64,000 nucleotides of DNA, taken from assembly GCA_036560705.1 (NCBI GenBank), contig DATBQR010000018.1, positions 1 through 64,000 of the forward strand, written 5' to 3'. The first letter of the stretch is position 1. The number at the start of each line of letters is the position of its first letter. The DNA is from RBG-16-66-20 sp036560705 (GTDB lineage: Bacteria > Pseudomonadota > Gammaproteobacteria > Burkholderiales > SG8-39). Under the pieces are notes generated by a model that saw nothing but the letters and a program-made list of their open reading frames with translations, was not told the origin of the DNA and did no database searches. The translations under genes were made by a program, and so were the position numbers. Of the stretch, positions 9,047 to 16,519 are shown one piece after another.

Positions 9047-9919
9047 CTAATCGAGAGTGAAGCGCGCCACTTCGACCTTGACGTACGGCGCCAGGTCGAT
9101 CTGCCGGTCGTCGTAGGACAGCCGCACGTACTGCGCGTTGCCGATGATGAGCGAGAAAGGCGGCCTGCCTTCTACCGCCTGCTCGCTGCCCGCGGGATTG
9201 AGCTGCGAGATCAAGGTCCTGCCATCGCGGCCGCGAATCTGCACCCAGGACGCCTGGTCGAACTTCATGACGATCCGCCTGGTAGCGCCCGTACTGTCCG
9301 CAGCAACGGCATCGGGCCGCGCTGCGGCCGCGCGTGTCGCCGGCGCGCGCGGCTCGGCGGCCGGGACGGCAGCAGCGGCGGCGAGCGGCGAAAGATTCGC
9401 CGGCGCCACGGCGCTTGCCGGCGTTTCAGCGGCTGCCGCGCGAGGCTCGGACAGCGCGCCGGGGACCTGCGCGGCCGGCACGAAAGTGAGCCGCGCGGCG
9501 TCGTTGCGCTCGTGCTGCCACTCGAACGCCACCGCCGCGATCACGCCCAGGACCGCGAGCGAGCCGGCGACATAGATCAGATTGGTGCGCCGGGTGCTGT
9601 CGGTGATCGGGATCGGCCGCCGGACGGAAGCGACCGCCACGGCGTTATCCGGCACGGCGACCCGCGCCGCCATCCGCCCGACCAGCGGCTCGGCGTCGAG
9701 CTTGAGCAGCCGCGCGTAGGCGCGCACCATGCCGCGCGCGAAAGTTCCCGTGGGAAGTTCCTCGAAGCGCCCGTGTTCCAGCGCCTCGATCTGCCGCGCC
9801 GCGAACTTCAGCTGCTGCGCGACGTCGCCGAGCGACAATCCCAGCGCGGCCCGCGCGTGCGCCAGTTCCTCGCCAACGCCGAAGCCGGCCGCAGCTTCTG
9901 GCTCACCGCCGTCAGTCAT
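9047..9919 (-). CDS. rodZ: RodZ-like cytoskeletal HTH membrane protein (DUF4115)
   Basis: 290 residues from ATG 9919 (MTDGGEPEAAAGFG). An N-terminal Cro/HTH domain (LAHARAALGLSLGDVAQQLK, residues about 17-80) is followed by one transmembrane helix near 110-130, an Ala/Pro-rich linker and a C-terminal DUF4115 beta domain. RodZ links MreB to the envelope and sets rod shape. The open frame extends upstream, but that part is a frame shadow of pilF. Its start overlaps the pilF stop by 8 bases, the usual context. Confidence 0.93.
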   Translation of the reverse strand: MTDGGEPEAAAGFGVGEELAHARAALGLSLGDVAQQLKFAARQIEALEHGRFEELPTGTFARGMVRAYARLLKLDAEPLVGRMAARVAVPDNAVAVASVRRPIPITDSTRRTNLIYVAGSLAVLGVIAAVAFEWQHERNDAARLTFVPAAQVPGALSEPRAAAAETPASAVAPANLSPLAAAAAVPAAEPRAPATRAAAARPDAVAADSTGATRRIVMKFDQASWVQIRGRDGRTLISQLNPAGSEQAVEGRPPFSLIIGNAQYVRLSYDDRQIDLAPYVKVEVARFTLD

Positions 9920-10724
9920 ATTCCCCGCGCTGCAGCAGCTGGTACTCGCGCGAGCCCGAGAAGCGCCGCCGCAGCCGATTGGCGTAGTCCGCCTCGATGG
10001 AGCGTTCGCCGAGCTTGTGCTCCACCCGCAGCGCGAGCCAGAGCGACTCGGCCGTCGGTTCGACGACCTTGTTGTAGCGGCCGACCAGCTTGCGCGCTTC
10101 GTCCAAGCTTCCCTGGCGGTAGCGGATCTGGCCGAGCTGCAGCAGCGCGGGCGGATCATCGGGTTCCTGCCGCAGCGCAAGCTGGAAAAAGCCTTCGGCT
10201 TCCTTCAGGTTGTTCTTGCGCATCAAACAGATGCCGGCGGCGGAATACGAGCGCCACGGCGCCGGGTAAAGCGGATTGCGAACCGCCTGCTGGAAATACT
10301 TGATCGACTCGTTCTCGTGGCCGGTCTGGCACAGGAACCAGCCGTAGTTGTGATTGATGTCCGGATCGGTGGGCGCCAGCCGCAGCCCGCGCTCGAAGTT
10401 CGTCTGCGCCAGCTGGTATTCGCGCAGATCCATGTAAACCAGCCCGAACAGGCTGTAGGTCAGCGGATAACCTGAATCGGCCGACTGGGCGATGCGCAGC
10501 TCCTCCAGCGCCACCGCCATGTTGCCGCGGCCGTAGTAGAGCGCCGCAAGTTCGGCGTGGACCTTGGCGCGGTTGCGCGCGTCGCTGACGTCTCCGGTGA
10601 TGCCCGAGGACTCGACGACCGGTTCCGTGGCCCCCCCTCCCGGCGACATGTCGGCGCAGCCGGCAAGGATGAGCGCGCCGAGCAGCGCGGCGCAAGCAAG
10701 CGGGGAAAACGATGAGCGGATCAT
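9912..10724 (-). CDS. pilF: Type IV pilus biogenesis/stability lipoprotein PilF (PilW)
   Basis: 270-residue outer-membrane pilotin for the PilQ secretin. The signal peptide ends in LAGC with the lipid-modified cysteine at residue 23. Six or so TPR units follow (for example KVHAELAALYYGRGNMAVAL, SYSAAGICLMRKNNL). Its ATG overlaps the rlmN stop (ATGA), so it is translationally coupled. Confidence 0.95.
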   Translation of the reverse strand: MIRSSFSPLACAALLGALILAGCADMSPGGGATEPVVESSGITGDVSDARNRAKVHAELAALYYGRGNMAVALEELRIAQSADSGYPLTYSLFGLVYMDLREYQLAQTNFERGLRLAPTDPDINHNYGWFLCQTGHENESIKYFQQAVRNPLYPAPWRSYSAAGICLMRKNNLKEAEGFFQLALRQEPDDPPALLQLGQIRYRQGSLDEARKLVGRYNKVVEPTAESLWLALRVEHKLGERSIEADYANRLRRRFSGSREYQLLQRGEYD

Positions 10725-11827
10725 GCGCGGTGCTCCATGATTGGCACTGTCTTGCGGCGGCGGGTGCGGTCGGTGACGTCGCCCGCGAGCTGGCCGCAGG
10801 CGGCGTCGATGCCGTCGCCCCGGGTCTTGCGCGTGGTGACGGTGAGCCCGGCGCGCTGCAGCACTTCCGCGAAACGGCGGATGCGCTCCGGGCCCGAGCG
10901 CTTGAAGCCCGAATCAGGGAAGGGATTGAACGGGATCAGGTTGAACTTGCAGCGCAGCTGCGCCGCGATCCCCAGCAGCGCCTTCGCCTGCGCGTCGGAG
11001 TCGTTCACGCCGTCGAGCATCACGTACTCCATGGTGATGAAATCGCGCGGCGCACGCTCCAGGTAGCGCTTGCAGGCGGCGATCAGCTGGCGGATCGGGT
11101 ATTTGCGGTTGATCGGCACCAGCCGGTCGCGCAATGCGTCGTCGGGCGCGTGCAGGGACACGGCGAGCGCCACCGGGCATTCTTCGGCGAGCCGGTCCAT
11201 GCCCGGCACCACGCCGGACGTGGATACCGTGACGCGCCGGCGCGACAGGCCGTAACCGTTCTCGTCGATCATGAGGCGCGCGGCCGGGATCACCGCGTCC
11301 AGGTTCAGCATCGGCTCGCCCATGCCCATGAACACGACGTTGCTGACCGCGCGATTGCCTGCGCCCACGCCGCCCGGCTGCCCGTGCACGCCGAGCGCCT
11401 GGTTCGCGATCCAGAGCTGGCCGATGATTTCGGCGGACGTCAGGTTGCGGCTGAAACCCTGCTTGCCGGTCGAGCAGAACTGGCAGTCGAGCGTGCAGCC
11501 GGCCTGGCTCGAGACGCACAGCGTGCCGCGGCCGTCCTCAGGAATGAACACTGCCTCGACCGCGTTGGCGCCGTCCACCTTCAGCAGCCACTTGCGCGTG
11601 CCATCGGCCGCCGTGCCGTCGCCGACGACGACCGGCGGCACGATGAGCGCGGCGCCGTTCAGTTTTGCACGCAGGTCCTTGGCGATGTCGGTCATCGCGG
11701 TGAAATCGGCGGCGCCCCTGCGATGGATCCACTTCAGGACCTGGCGCGCGCGGAACGGCTTCTCGCCAAGGCCGGCGAAGAGCGCCTGCATGCCCTCCGA
11801 GTCGAGGCCGAGAAGGTTGGCGGTCAT
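10721..11827 (-). CDS. rlmN: Dual-specificity 23S rRNA/tRNA adenine-C2 methyltransferase RlmN
   Basis: Radical-SAM enzyme methylating A2503 of 23S rRNA and A37 of some tRNAs. Start ATG 11827 (MTANLLGLDSEGMQALF), 368 residues. The cluster motif CTLDCQFC is visible, the catalytic cysteine pair corresponds to TLCVSSQAG and the C-terminal GDGIDAACGQLAGDV. It follows ndk by 5 bases. The upstream extension of the frame into ndk is a shadow. Confidence 0.97.
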   Translation of the reverse strand: MTANLLGLDSEGMQALFAGLGEKPFRARQVLKWIHRRGAADFTAMTDIAKDLRAKLNGAALIVPPVVVGDGTAADGTRKWLLKVDGANAVEAVFIPEDGRGTLCVSSQAGCTLDCQFCSTGKQGFSRNLTSAEIIGQLWIANQALGVHGQPGGVGAGNRAVSNVVFMGMGEPMLNLDAVIPAARLMIDENGYGLSRRRVTVSTSGVVPGMDRLAEECPVALAVSLHAPDDALRDRLVPINRKYPIRQLIAACKRYLERAPRDFITMEYVMLDGVNDSDAQAKALLGIAAQLRCKFNLIPFNPFPDSGFKRSGPERIRRFAEVLQRAGLTVTTRKTRGDGIDAACGQLAGDVTDRTRRRKTVPIMEHRA

Positions 11828-11832
11828 GATCT

Positions 11833-12258
11833 TCAGCGCGGAAAGACTTCGTACCCCGGGAAGAAGAAGGCGATCTCGGCGTGCGCGGTCTCCGGCGCGT
11901 CCGAGCCGTGCACCGCGTTGGCGTCGATCGAATCGGCGAAGTCGGCGCGGATGGTGCCCTTGGCGGCCTTCTTCGGATCGGTGGCGCCCATCAGGTCGCG
12001 GTTCTTCATGATCGCGTTGTCTCCCTGGAGCACCTGCACGAGAACCGGGCCGGAGATCATGAAATCGACCAGGTCCTTGAAGAACGGCCGCTCGCGGTGC
12101 ACCGCGTAGAAGCCCTCGGCCTGCGCGCGCGACAGGTGCATCATGCGCGCGGCGATGACCTTCATGCCGGCCTTCTCGAAGCGCGTGAGAATCTGCCCGA
12201 TGGCGTTCTTTGCGACCGCGTCCGGCTTGATAATCGAAAAGGTGCGTTCTACCGCCAT
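11833..12258 (-). CDS. ndk: Nucleoside diphosphate kinase
   Basis: 141-residue housekeeping kinase that equilibrates nucleoside triphosphates. The start MAVERTFSIIKPDAV and the active-site run NAVHGSDAPETA, whose histidine forms the phosphoenzyme, are diagnostic. First gene of the minus-strand operon running to der; a -10 box is seen at 12296-12301. Confidence 0.98.
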   Translation of the reverse strand: MAVERTFSIIKPDAVAKNAIGQILTRFEKAGMKVIAARMMHLSRAQAEGFYAVHRERPFFKDLVDFMISGPVLVQVLQGDNAIMKNRDLMGATDPKKAAKGTIRADFADSIDANAVHGSDAPETAHAEIAFFFPGYEVFPR

Positions 12259-12295
12259 GCCATGATCCCCGTGAACTGTTGCTGGTTAGCTCTAG

Positions 12296-12301
12296 AGTAT
12301 A
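12296..12301 (-). promoter_or_regulatory. Probable -10 box (TATACT) of the ndk operon
   Basis: TATACT on the minus strand, 37 bases before the ndk ATG, in the only sizeable gap upstream of this long operon. No good -35 hexamer is visible at 16-18 bases, so the promoter may need an activator or be weak. Assigned by consensus match only. Confidence 0.45.
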
Positions 12302-12345
12302 GCACGATGGCGCGTACTTCCACATAAAAACAAGGGGTTAAGCAC

Positions 12346-12609
12346 ATGCATCGCACCTTGAAACTCGAAATCAAAGGCACCATCGCCACGGTCGCCCTGA
12401 ACCGGCCGGATGCACGCAACGCGATGTCCGCCGCGCTGATGCGCAAAGTCGACGCCGGCATCGGCGCGCATGCGGCCAGCCACATGGTGCACGATCAGGT
12501 TCAACTGGCGGCAGCAAGCAGCGAGGCGCGAGCCGCGCGGGAAGTCTTCGCGGCTAAGCGGAAGAAGGCCGCCAGTCCGGCAAGATCCCCGGCGCGCGGC
12601 CGGCGCTGA
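12346..12609 (+). pseudogene. Remnant of an enoyl-CoA hydratase/isomerase (crotonase) gene
   Basis: An 87-codon ORF with a good ribosome site (AAGGGG, 11 bases before the ATG). Its first about 37 residues match the crotonase N-terminus: a short strand, then TIATVALNRPDARNAMSAAL, the first motif of the fold. Family proteins are about 260 residues; here the rest is absent. The tail (SSEARAAREVFAAKRKK) loosely resembles a crotonase C-terminus, which would fit a large in-frame internal deletion, but that is speculative and part of it lies antisense to tilS. Interpreted as a decayed gene that keeps its start signals. Confidence 0.6.
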
Positions 12610-13774
12610 GATATTTCGCGTCCACGCCCAGTCCCGGAGCCCACACCAGGTCGCCGCCGCAGAACAGCAGCGGCATCCGCTCCCGTTCCCAGGGCGGAAC
12701 GCCGGCTTCCTGAAAAAGATTCTTGAGCGTGCGGCTCGGCCTGCGCGCATCGGTCCGCAGGCGCTCTCCGCCGGAACGCAGCCTCACCTGGAAGGCCTGC
12801 TTGCGCAGCAGGCCGCTGTCGATCCCCTGTCCGCGCACGCGCCGGAACCGCAATTCGCCGCCGAGCGCGGGCAAGACAAGGCGGGATTCCCCGTTCCAGG
12901 TCTGTGGCTTGAACGGCGACTGGATTTTTTTCTTTTCGATAAGAACTTTTTTCCGGTAAAGGCGCAAAACCATCCCGTCATGCACGATTGCGGCGCTCGC
13001 AGAACCCAGTTGTTTCAGCATTTCCACGAGCTTCGCTTCGCTGGGCGCGCGCAGGTCTTTTTCCTTCAGATAGGCGCGCAACAGGCTGCGCGCATCCAGT
13101 TCCGCGCCCGAGAAATGCCGCGCCGCCCGCGCCAGGCTTTCCCGCCATCGCGGAAACCTCGATTCGAGCAGTGGGCCGACGCGGCGGCGGATGAAATTGC
13201 GCGTCAGCGCCTCGTCGGCGTTGGACTCGTCCTCGATCCAGCCGAGGCGATGCTCCATGGCATAAGCGCGGATCGCGCGGCGCGGAACGGCGAGCAGCGG
13301 ACGCAGCAGCAGCTTGCGGCCCAGTTTTCCGGCTGCAGGCATGCCGCTCGCGCCCGCCAGTCCCGCGCCGCGCAACAGGTTGAAGAGGACGGTTTCAGCC
13401 TGGTCGTCCAGATGGTGGCCAAGCGCAATGGCGTGCACGCCGAGCTTCGTGAAGGCTGCGCGGCGCGCTTCACGCGCCGCCGCCTCCAGCCCATGGTGCT
13501 GTTTTTTTACCGTGACCTTGAATGCCTTGAATGGAACACCCAGTTCAAGGCAAAAAGCCGCACAGAATTTCTGCCAGTCGCCCGCGTTCGGGCTCAGCCC
13601 ATGATTGACGTGAATCGCGGAGAGTTTGTGCCCGAGCCGCGGCGCGAGACCGTGCATCGCGTGCAGCAGCACCACGGAGTCCAGTCCGCCCGACAGCCCC
13701 ACCGCCACGCGCTTCCCCCGCATGGACGCGAGGACCGCGGTATCAACGTTCAGCGCTTTCCTTGAAGCGGCCAT
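12554..13774 (-). CDS. tilS: tRNA(Ile)-lysidine synthase
   Basis: Modifies C34 of tRNA-Ile(CAU) to lysidine so that it reads AUA. 406 residues with the N-type ATP pyrophosphatase loop SGGLDSVVLLHAM near residue 29, and downstream HHLDDQAETVLFNLLRG. C-terminal substrate-binding domains follow. Start ATG 13774 gives a 32-base overlap with accA; an internal ATG at MRGKRVAV is the alternative. The accA-tilS order is common in betaproteobacteria. Confidence 0.95.
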   Translation of the reverse strand: MAASRKALNVDTAVLASMRGKRVAVGLSGGLDSVVLLHAMHGLAPRLGHKLSAIHVNHGLSPNAGDWQKFCAAFCLELGVPFKAFKVTVKKQHHGLEAAAREARRAAFTKLGVHAIALGHHLDDQAETVLFNLLRGAGLAGASGMPAAGKLGRKLLLRPLLAVPRRAIRAYAMEHRLGWIEDESNADEALTRNFIRRRVGPLLESRFPRWRESLARAARHFSGAELDARSLLRAYLKEKDLRAPSEAKLVEMLKQLGSASAAIVHDGMVLRLYRKKVLIEKKKIQSPFKPQTWNGESRLVLPALGGELRFRRVRGQGIDSGLLRKQAFQVRLRSGGERLRTDARRPSRTLKNLFQEAGVPPWERERMPLLFCGGDLVWAPGLGVDAKYLSAGRAPGILPDWRPSSA

Positions 13775-14711
13775 AGGCCATCAGCCGATCGAGGCGCTCC
13801 TCGACCAGCTCCTTCGGTTTCTTTTCCTGCAGCTGCGCGAGCGCCTCGGCGAGCGCCTTCTTGAGCGCGGCGCCGGTCGCCTGCGGGTCGCGGTGCGCGC
13901 CGCCCAGCGGTTCGGGCACGATCTTGTCGATCAGGCCCAGCGTCTTCAGCCGGGTGGCGGTGATGCCGAGCGTCTCGGCCGCCTCCGGCGCCTTGTCCGC
14001 GCTCTTCCACAGGATCGAGGCGCAGCCCTCGGGCGAGATCACCGAATAGGTGGCGTACTGCAGCATCAGCACCGTGTCGCCCACCGCGATCGCCAGCGCG
14101 CCCCCCGAGCCGCCCTCGCCGATGACGGTGACGATGATCGGCGTCTTCAGACTCGCCATCGCGTACAGGTTGCGCCCGATGGCCTCGGACTGGTTGCGCT
14201 CCTCCGCCTCGATGCCCGGATAGGCGCCCGGGGTGTCGACGAAGGTGAATACCGGCAGCGTGAATTTTTCGGCGAGCTGCATCAGCCGCAGCGCCTTGCG
14301 GTAGCCCTCGGGCCGCGGCATGCCGAAGTTGCGCAGGATTTTTTCCTTGGTGTCGCGGCCTTTCTGGTGGCCGATCACCACGCAGGGCTCGCCGTCGAAG
14401 CGCGCCAGGCCGCCGACGATGGAGGCGTCCTCGCCGAACACGCGGTCGCCGTGCAGCTCCTCGAAGCCGCTGAACATCATGCCGATGAAGTCGAGCGAAT
14501 AGGGGCGCTGCGGGTGGCGCGCCACCTGCGCCACCTGCCAGGGCGTGAGCTTGGCGTAGATGTCCTTGGAGAGCGCCTGGCTCTTTTTGGTCAGGCGCTG
14601 GATCTCCTCGGAGATGTCGACCGCGGAATCGTCCTGCGCGTAGCGCAACTCGTCGATCCTGCCTTCCAGCTCGGCGACCGGCTGCTCGAAATCGAGAAAA
14701 ACCGTTTTCAT
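13743..14711 (-). CDS. accA: Acetyl-CoA carboxylase carboxyltransferase subunit alpha
   Basis: 322 residues from ATG 14711 (MKTVFLDFEQPVAELE). With AccD it transfers carboxyl from biotin to acetyl-CoA, the first step of fatty-acid synthesis. Recognisable segments: GDRVFGEDASIVGGLARF, FVDTPGAYPGIEAEERNQ, IGEGGSGGALAIAVGD and SPEGCASILWK. It follows the AlkA-type gene by 5 bases and overlaps tilS. The longer upstream frame is a shadow. Confidence 0.98.
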   Translation of the reverse strand: MKTVFLDFEQPVAELEGRIDELRYAQDDSAVDISEEIQRLTKKSQALSKDIYAKLTPWQVAQVARHPQRPYSLDFIGMMFSGFEELHGDRVFGEDASIVGGLARFDGEPCVVIGHQKGRDTKEKILRNFGMPRPEGYRKALRLMQLAEKFTLPVFTFVDTPGAYPGIEAEERNQSEAIGRNLYAMASLKTPIIVTVIGEGGSGGALAIAVGDTVLMLQYATYSVISPEGCASILWKSADKAPEAAETLGITATRLKTLGLIDKIVPEPLGGAHRDPQATGAALKKALAEALAQLQEKKPKELVEERLDRLMAYGRFKESAER

Positions 14712-14716
14712 GTCGG

Positions 14717-15334
14717 TCAGTATTCTACCGGCACGGGGTCCAGCGACCTCCACAGGTACCAGGTCGCCGCCGAGCGCCAGGGGCGCAGCGTCTCGCCGCG
14801 GATTCTCATGGTTTTCAATGAAATTTTTCTTCCTCCGTGATACGCGACCCGGAGGCCTTTCTGCAGGCCTAGATCGCCCAACGGAAACACATCCGGCCGC
14901 AGCAGGTTGAACATCAGGAACATCTCGGCGGTCCAGCGGCCGATGCCGCGCACCTGCGTAAGGTCTTCGACCACTTCCTCGTCGCTCATGGCCGGCCACT
15001 TGTGCACATGCACCGCACCGTCGGCAAAACGCCGCGCCAGGTCGGAGATGTATTCGCACTTGCGTTCAGACAGGCCGCAGGCTCGCATCTGGGCCGTCTT
15101 CAACCGAAGAATTTTCTCGGGGCGAATTTCAAGAGCAACCCCCGAAAATCTGTTCCACACGCTCTGCGCCGCCGCCACGGAAATCTGCTGGCCGACGATG
15201 GCGCGCGACAGCGTGTGGAACGGATCGCCGCGCGGTTCGAGATGGATGCGCGGAAAGCGGCGGATGATCTTCGCCATGACCGGATCGCGGCGCATCAACG
15301 CCCGCTTCGCCCGCTCCCAGTATTCAGGCTTCAT
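14717..15334 (-). CDS. DNA-3-methyladenine glycosylase II (AlkA-type, HhH-GPD)
   Basis: 205 residues from ATG 15334 (MKPEYWERAKRALMRRDP). Excises alkylated purines in base-excision repair. The helix-hairpin-helix segment LTQVRGIGRWTAEMFLMF is followed by FPLGDLGLQKGLR, whose Asp is the family catalytic residue. It lacks the Ada-like N-terminal part of E. coli AlkA, matching the short AlkA form often found next to accA in betaproteobacteria. Confidence 0.93.
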   Translation of the reverse strand: MKPEYWERAKRALMRRDPVMAKIIRRFPRIHLEPRGDPFHTLSRAIVGQQISVAAAQSVWNRFSGVALEIRPEKILRLKTAQMRACGLSERKCEYISDLARRFADGAVHVHKWPAMSDEEVVEDLTQVRGIGRWTAEMFLMFNLLRPDVFPLGDLGLQKGLRVAYHGGRKISLKTMRIRGETLRPWRSAATWYLWRSLDPVPVEY

Positions 15335-15357
15335 CAGTATCCGCTGGCCAGCGGATG

Positions 15358-15936
15358 TCAGGTCGGAGCCAAAACCAGCCGCGAGTGCGCCGCCACGTGC
15401 TGCTTGAGGAATTCCATCTGGTCGGCGAGGATGCGGCGGTTGGTGAGGATCAGGTACTCCGCCTTGTTCGGCACGTAGGGCGTGTACAGCAGCTCCATGC
15501 CGGCTTCCTCGGGAAGCCGGTTGCGCTTCTGCCCGTTGCACTGCCGGCAGGCGGTCACCACGTTCATCCAGGTATCGCGCCCGCCGCGCGACAGCGGCCG
15601 GATGTGGTCGCGCGTCAGCCTGAAGAAATTGAATTCGCCGGCGCAGTAGGCGCACATGTGCCGGTCGCGCCGGAACAGCTCTCGGTTGTTCAGCGGCGGT
15701 ACCTGGTTGAAGCCCCGGGCCGCCAGCGCCTTGCCCCGGATGGCGATGATCGAATGCGCGGTGATGCTCGAGCGCTCGCCGGTCATGCGCGAGACGCCGC
15801 CGTAGAACGTGAAGGTCTCCTCGCCCATGGTCCAGGCGACCAGGTTCTTGGCGTAGTAGAAGCACGCCTGCTGCCAGCTGATCCAGCGGTGCGGAACACC
15901 GTGGTTATCGAGCGAGAGGATGAGGGGTCCGTCCAT
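15358..15936 (-). CDS. HNH endonuclease family protein
   Basis: 192 residues from ATG 15936 (MDGPLILSLDNHGVPHRWIS). The C-terminal half carries a full HNH motif: CAYC, then RDHIRPLSRGGRDTWMN, then CRQCNGQKRN, i.e. two zinc CxxC pairs around the catalytic His-Asn-His core. Such single-domain proteins are chromosomal and not obviously part of a restriction system; the substrate is unknown. Upstream extension to a GTG at 16014 is possible but would start inside the hupB terminator hairpin, so it was rejected. Followed by the AlkA gene after 23 bases. Confidence 0.88.
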   Translation of the reverse strand: MDGPLILSLDNHGVPHRWISWQQACFYYAKNLVAWTMGEETFTFYGGVSRMTGERSSITAHSIIAIRGKALAARGFNQVPPLNNRELFRRDRHMCAYCAGEFNFFRLTRDHIRPLSRGGRDTWMNVVTACRQCNGQKRNRLPEEAGMELLYTPYVPNKAEYLILTNRRILADQMEFLKQHVAAHSRLVLAPT

Positions 15937-15984
15937 GATGGGCGAGTGATTCTGCCAATTCGCCCCCGGCTTGGCAATCCCCGC

Positions 15985-16021
15985 AAAAACAAAGGGCTGT
16001 GAGGAAAACCTCACAGCCCTT
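15985..16021 (-). terminator. Rho-independent terminator of hupB
   Basis: Perfect 13-base stem (AAGGGCTGTGAGG / CCTCACAGCCCTT) with a 4-base loop, followed on the minus strand by TGTTTTTG. It lies between the REP-like element and the HNH gene and ends the hupB transcript. Confidence 0.88.
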
Positions 16022-16022
16022 G

Positions 16023-16096
16023 GAGAAAATCGGGGTCAGAGCCCGATTTCCGGCGTTCGCGACGATTCAGAATCGGGCTCTGACCCCGATTTTCTC
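16023..16096. repeat. REP/BIME-like inverted repeat at the hupB 3' end
   Basis: Two perfect 26-base arms (16023-16048 and 16071-16096) flank a 22-base loop. The core GGGGTCAGAGCCCGATT resembles repeats that I recall as widespread in proteobacterial genomes and linked to REP-associated tyrosine transposases (RAYT). The right arm runs into the hupB stop codon (TGA at 16095-16097). A proper terminator lies just beyond, so the element sits between gene end and terminator. No transposase gene is in the window, so it would be mobilised in trans. Confidence 0.75.
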
Positions 16097-16385
16097 AGCG
16101 GTCGCCGACCGCGTCCTTGAAGCCCTGCCCCGCGGCGAATGCCGGCACGGTCTTGGCGTTGATCTTGATTTCCTTGCCGTTGGTCGGGTTGCGGCCGGCC
16201 CGCGCCTTGCGCTTGCGCGGCAAAAAAGTGCCGAAGCCGATCACGGTGACGCGGTTGCCCTTGGCGACGCTGGTGACGATCACATCGAAGATGGCGTTGA
16301 CCGCTTCGCCTGCCGCGGTCCTGCTGAGATTGCCGGCGCGCGCCGCAGCATGAACCAGGTCGGACTTGGTTACCACGGATGGCAT
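16095..16385 (-). CDS. hupB: DNA-binding protein HU
   Basis: 96-residue histone-like nucleoid protein starting at ATG 16385 (MPSVVTKSDLVHAAARAGN). The beta-arm and signature GFGTFLPRKRKARAGRNP, then NGKEIKINAKTVPAFAAGQGFKD, are typical of the HU/IHF fold. HU bends DNA and organises the chromosome. It has its own promoter (16428-16456) and terminator (15985-16021), and a REP-like repeat overlaps its stop codon. The gene name hupB versus hupA cannot be decided from sequence. Confidence 0.95.
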   Translation of the reverse strand: MPSVVTKSDLVHAAARAGNLSRTAAGEAVNAIFDVIVTSVAKGNRVTVIGFGTFLPRKRKARAGRNPTNGKEIKINAKTVPAFAAGQGFKDAVGDR

Positions 16386-16427
16386 GCTTTCTCCCCCTGC
16401 TCGCTGTGCTTGCGCTACCGACGGCGA

Positions 16428-16456
16428 ATGATAGCGACAACGGTTCGCGAATACAA
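16428..16456 (-). promoter_or_regulatory. Sigma-70 promoter of hupB
   Basis: On the minus strand TTGTAT (plus 16451-16456) and TATCAT (plus 16428-16433) are separated by exactly 17 bases, with the hupB ATG 43 bases downstream of the -10 box. The 134-base divergent gap must also hold the promoter of the acyl-CoA synthetase gene on the other strand, which I could not identify clearly. Confidence 0.7.
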
Positions 16457-16519
16457 TCGCCGCAACGGATTTTTTTGCGCCGCTGCGGATTCTTTCCTGA
16501 ACTCGGAAAAATTTTGAAC

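Noticed and set aside
15937..16014. Longer HNH protein from GTG 16014
   Set aside because: The start would lie inside the hupB terminator and the extra residues do not match the family.
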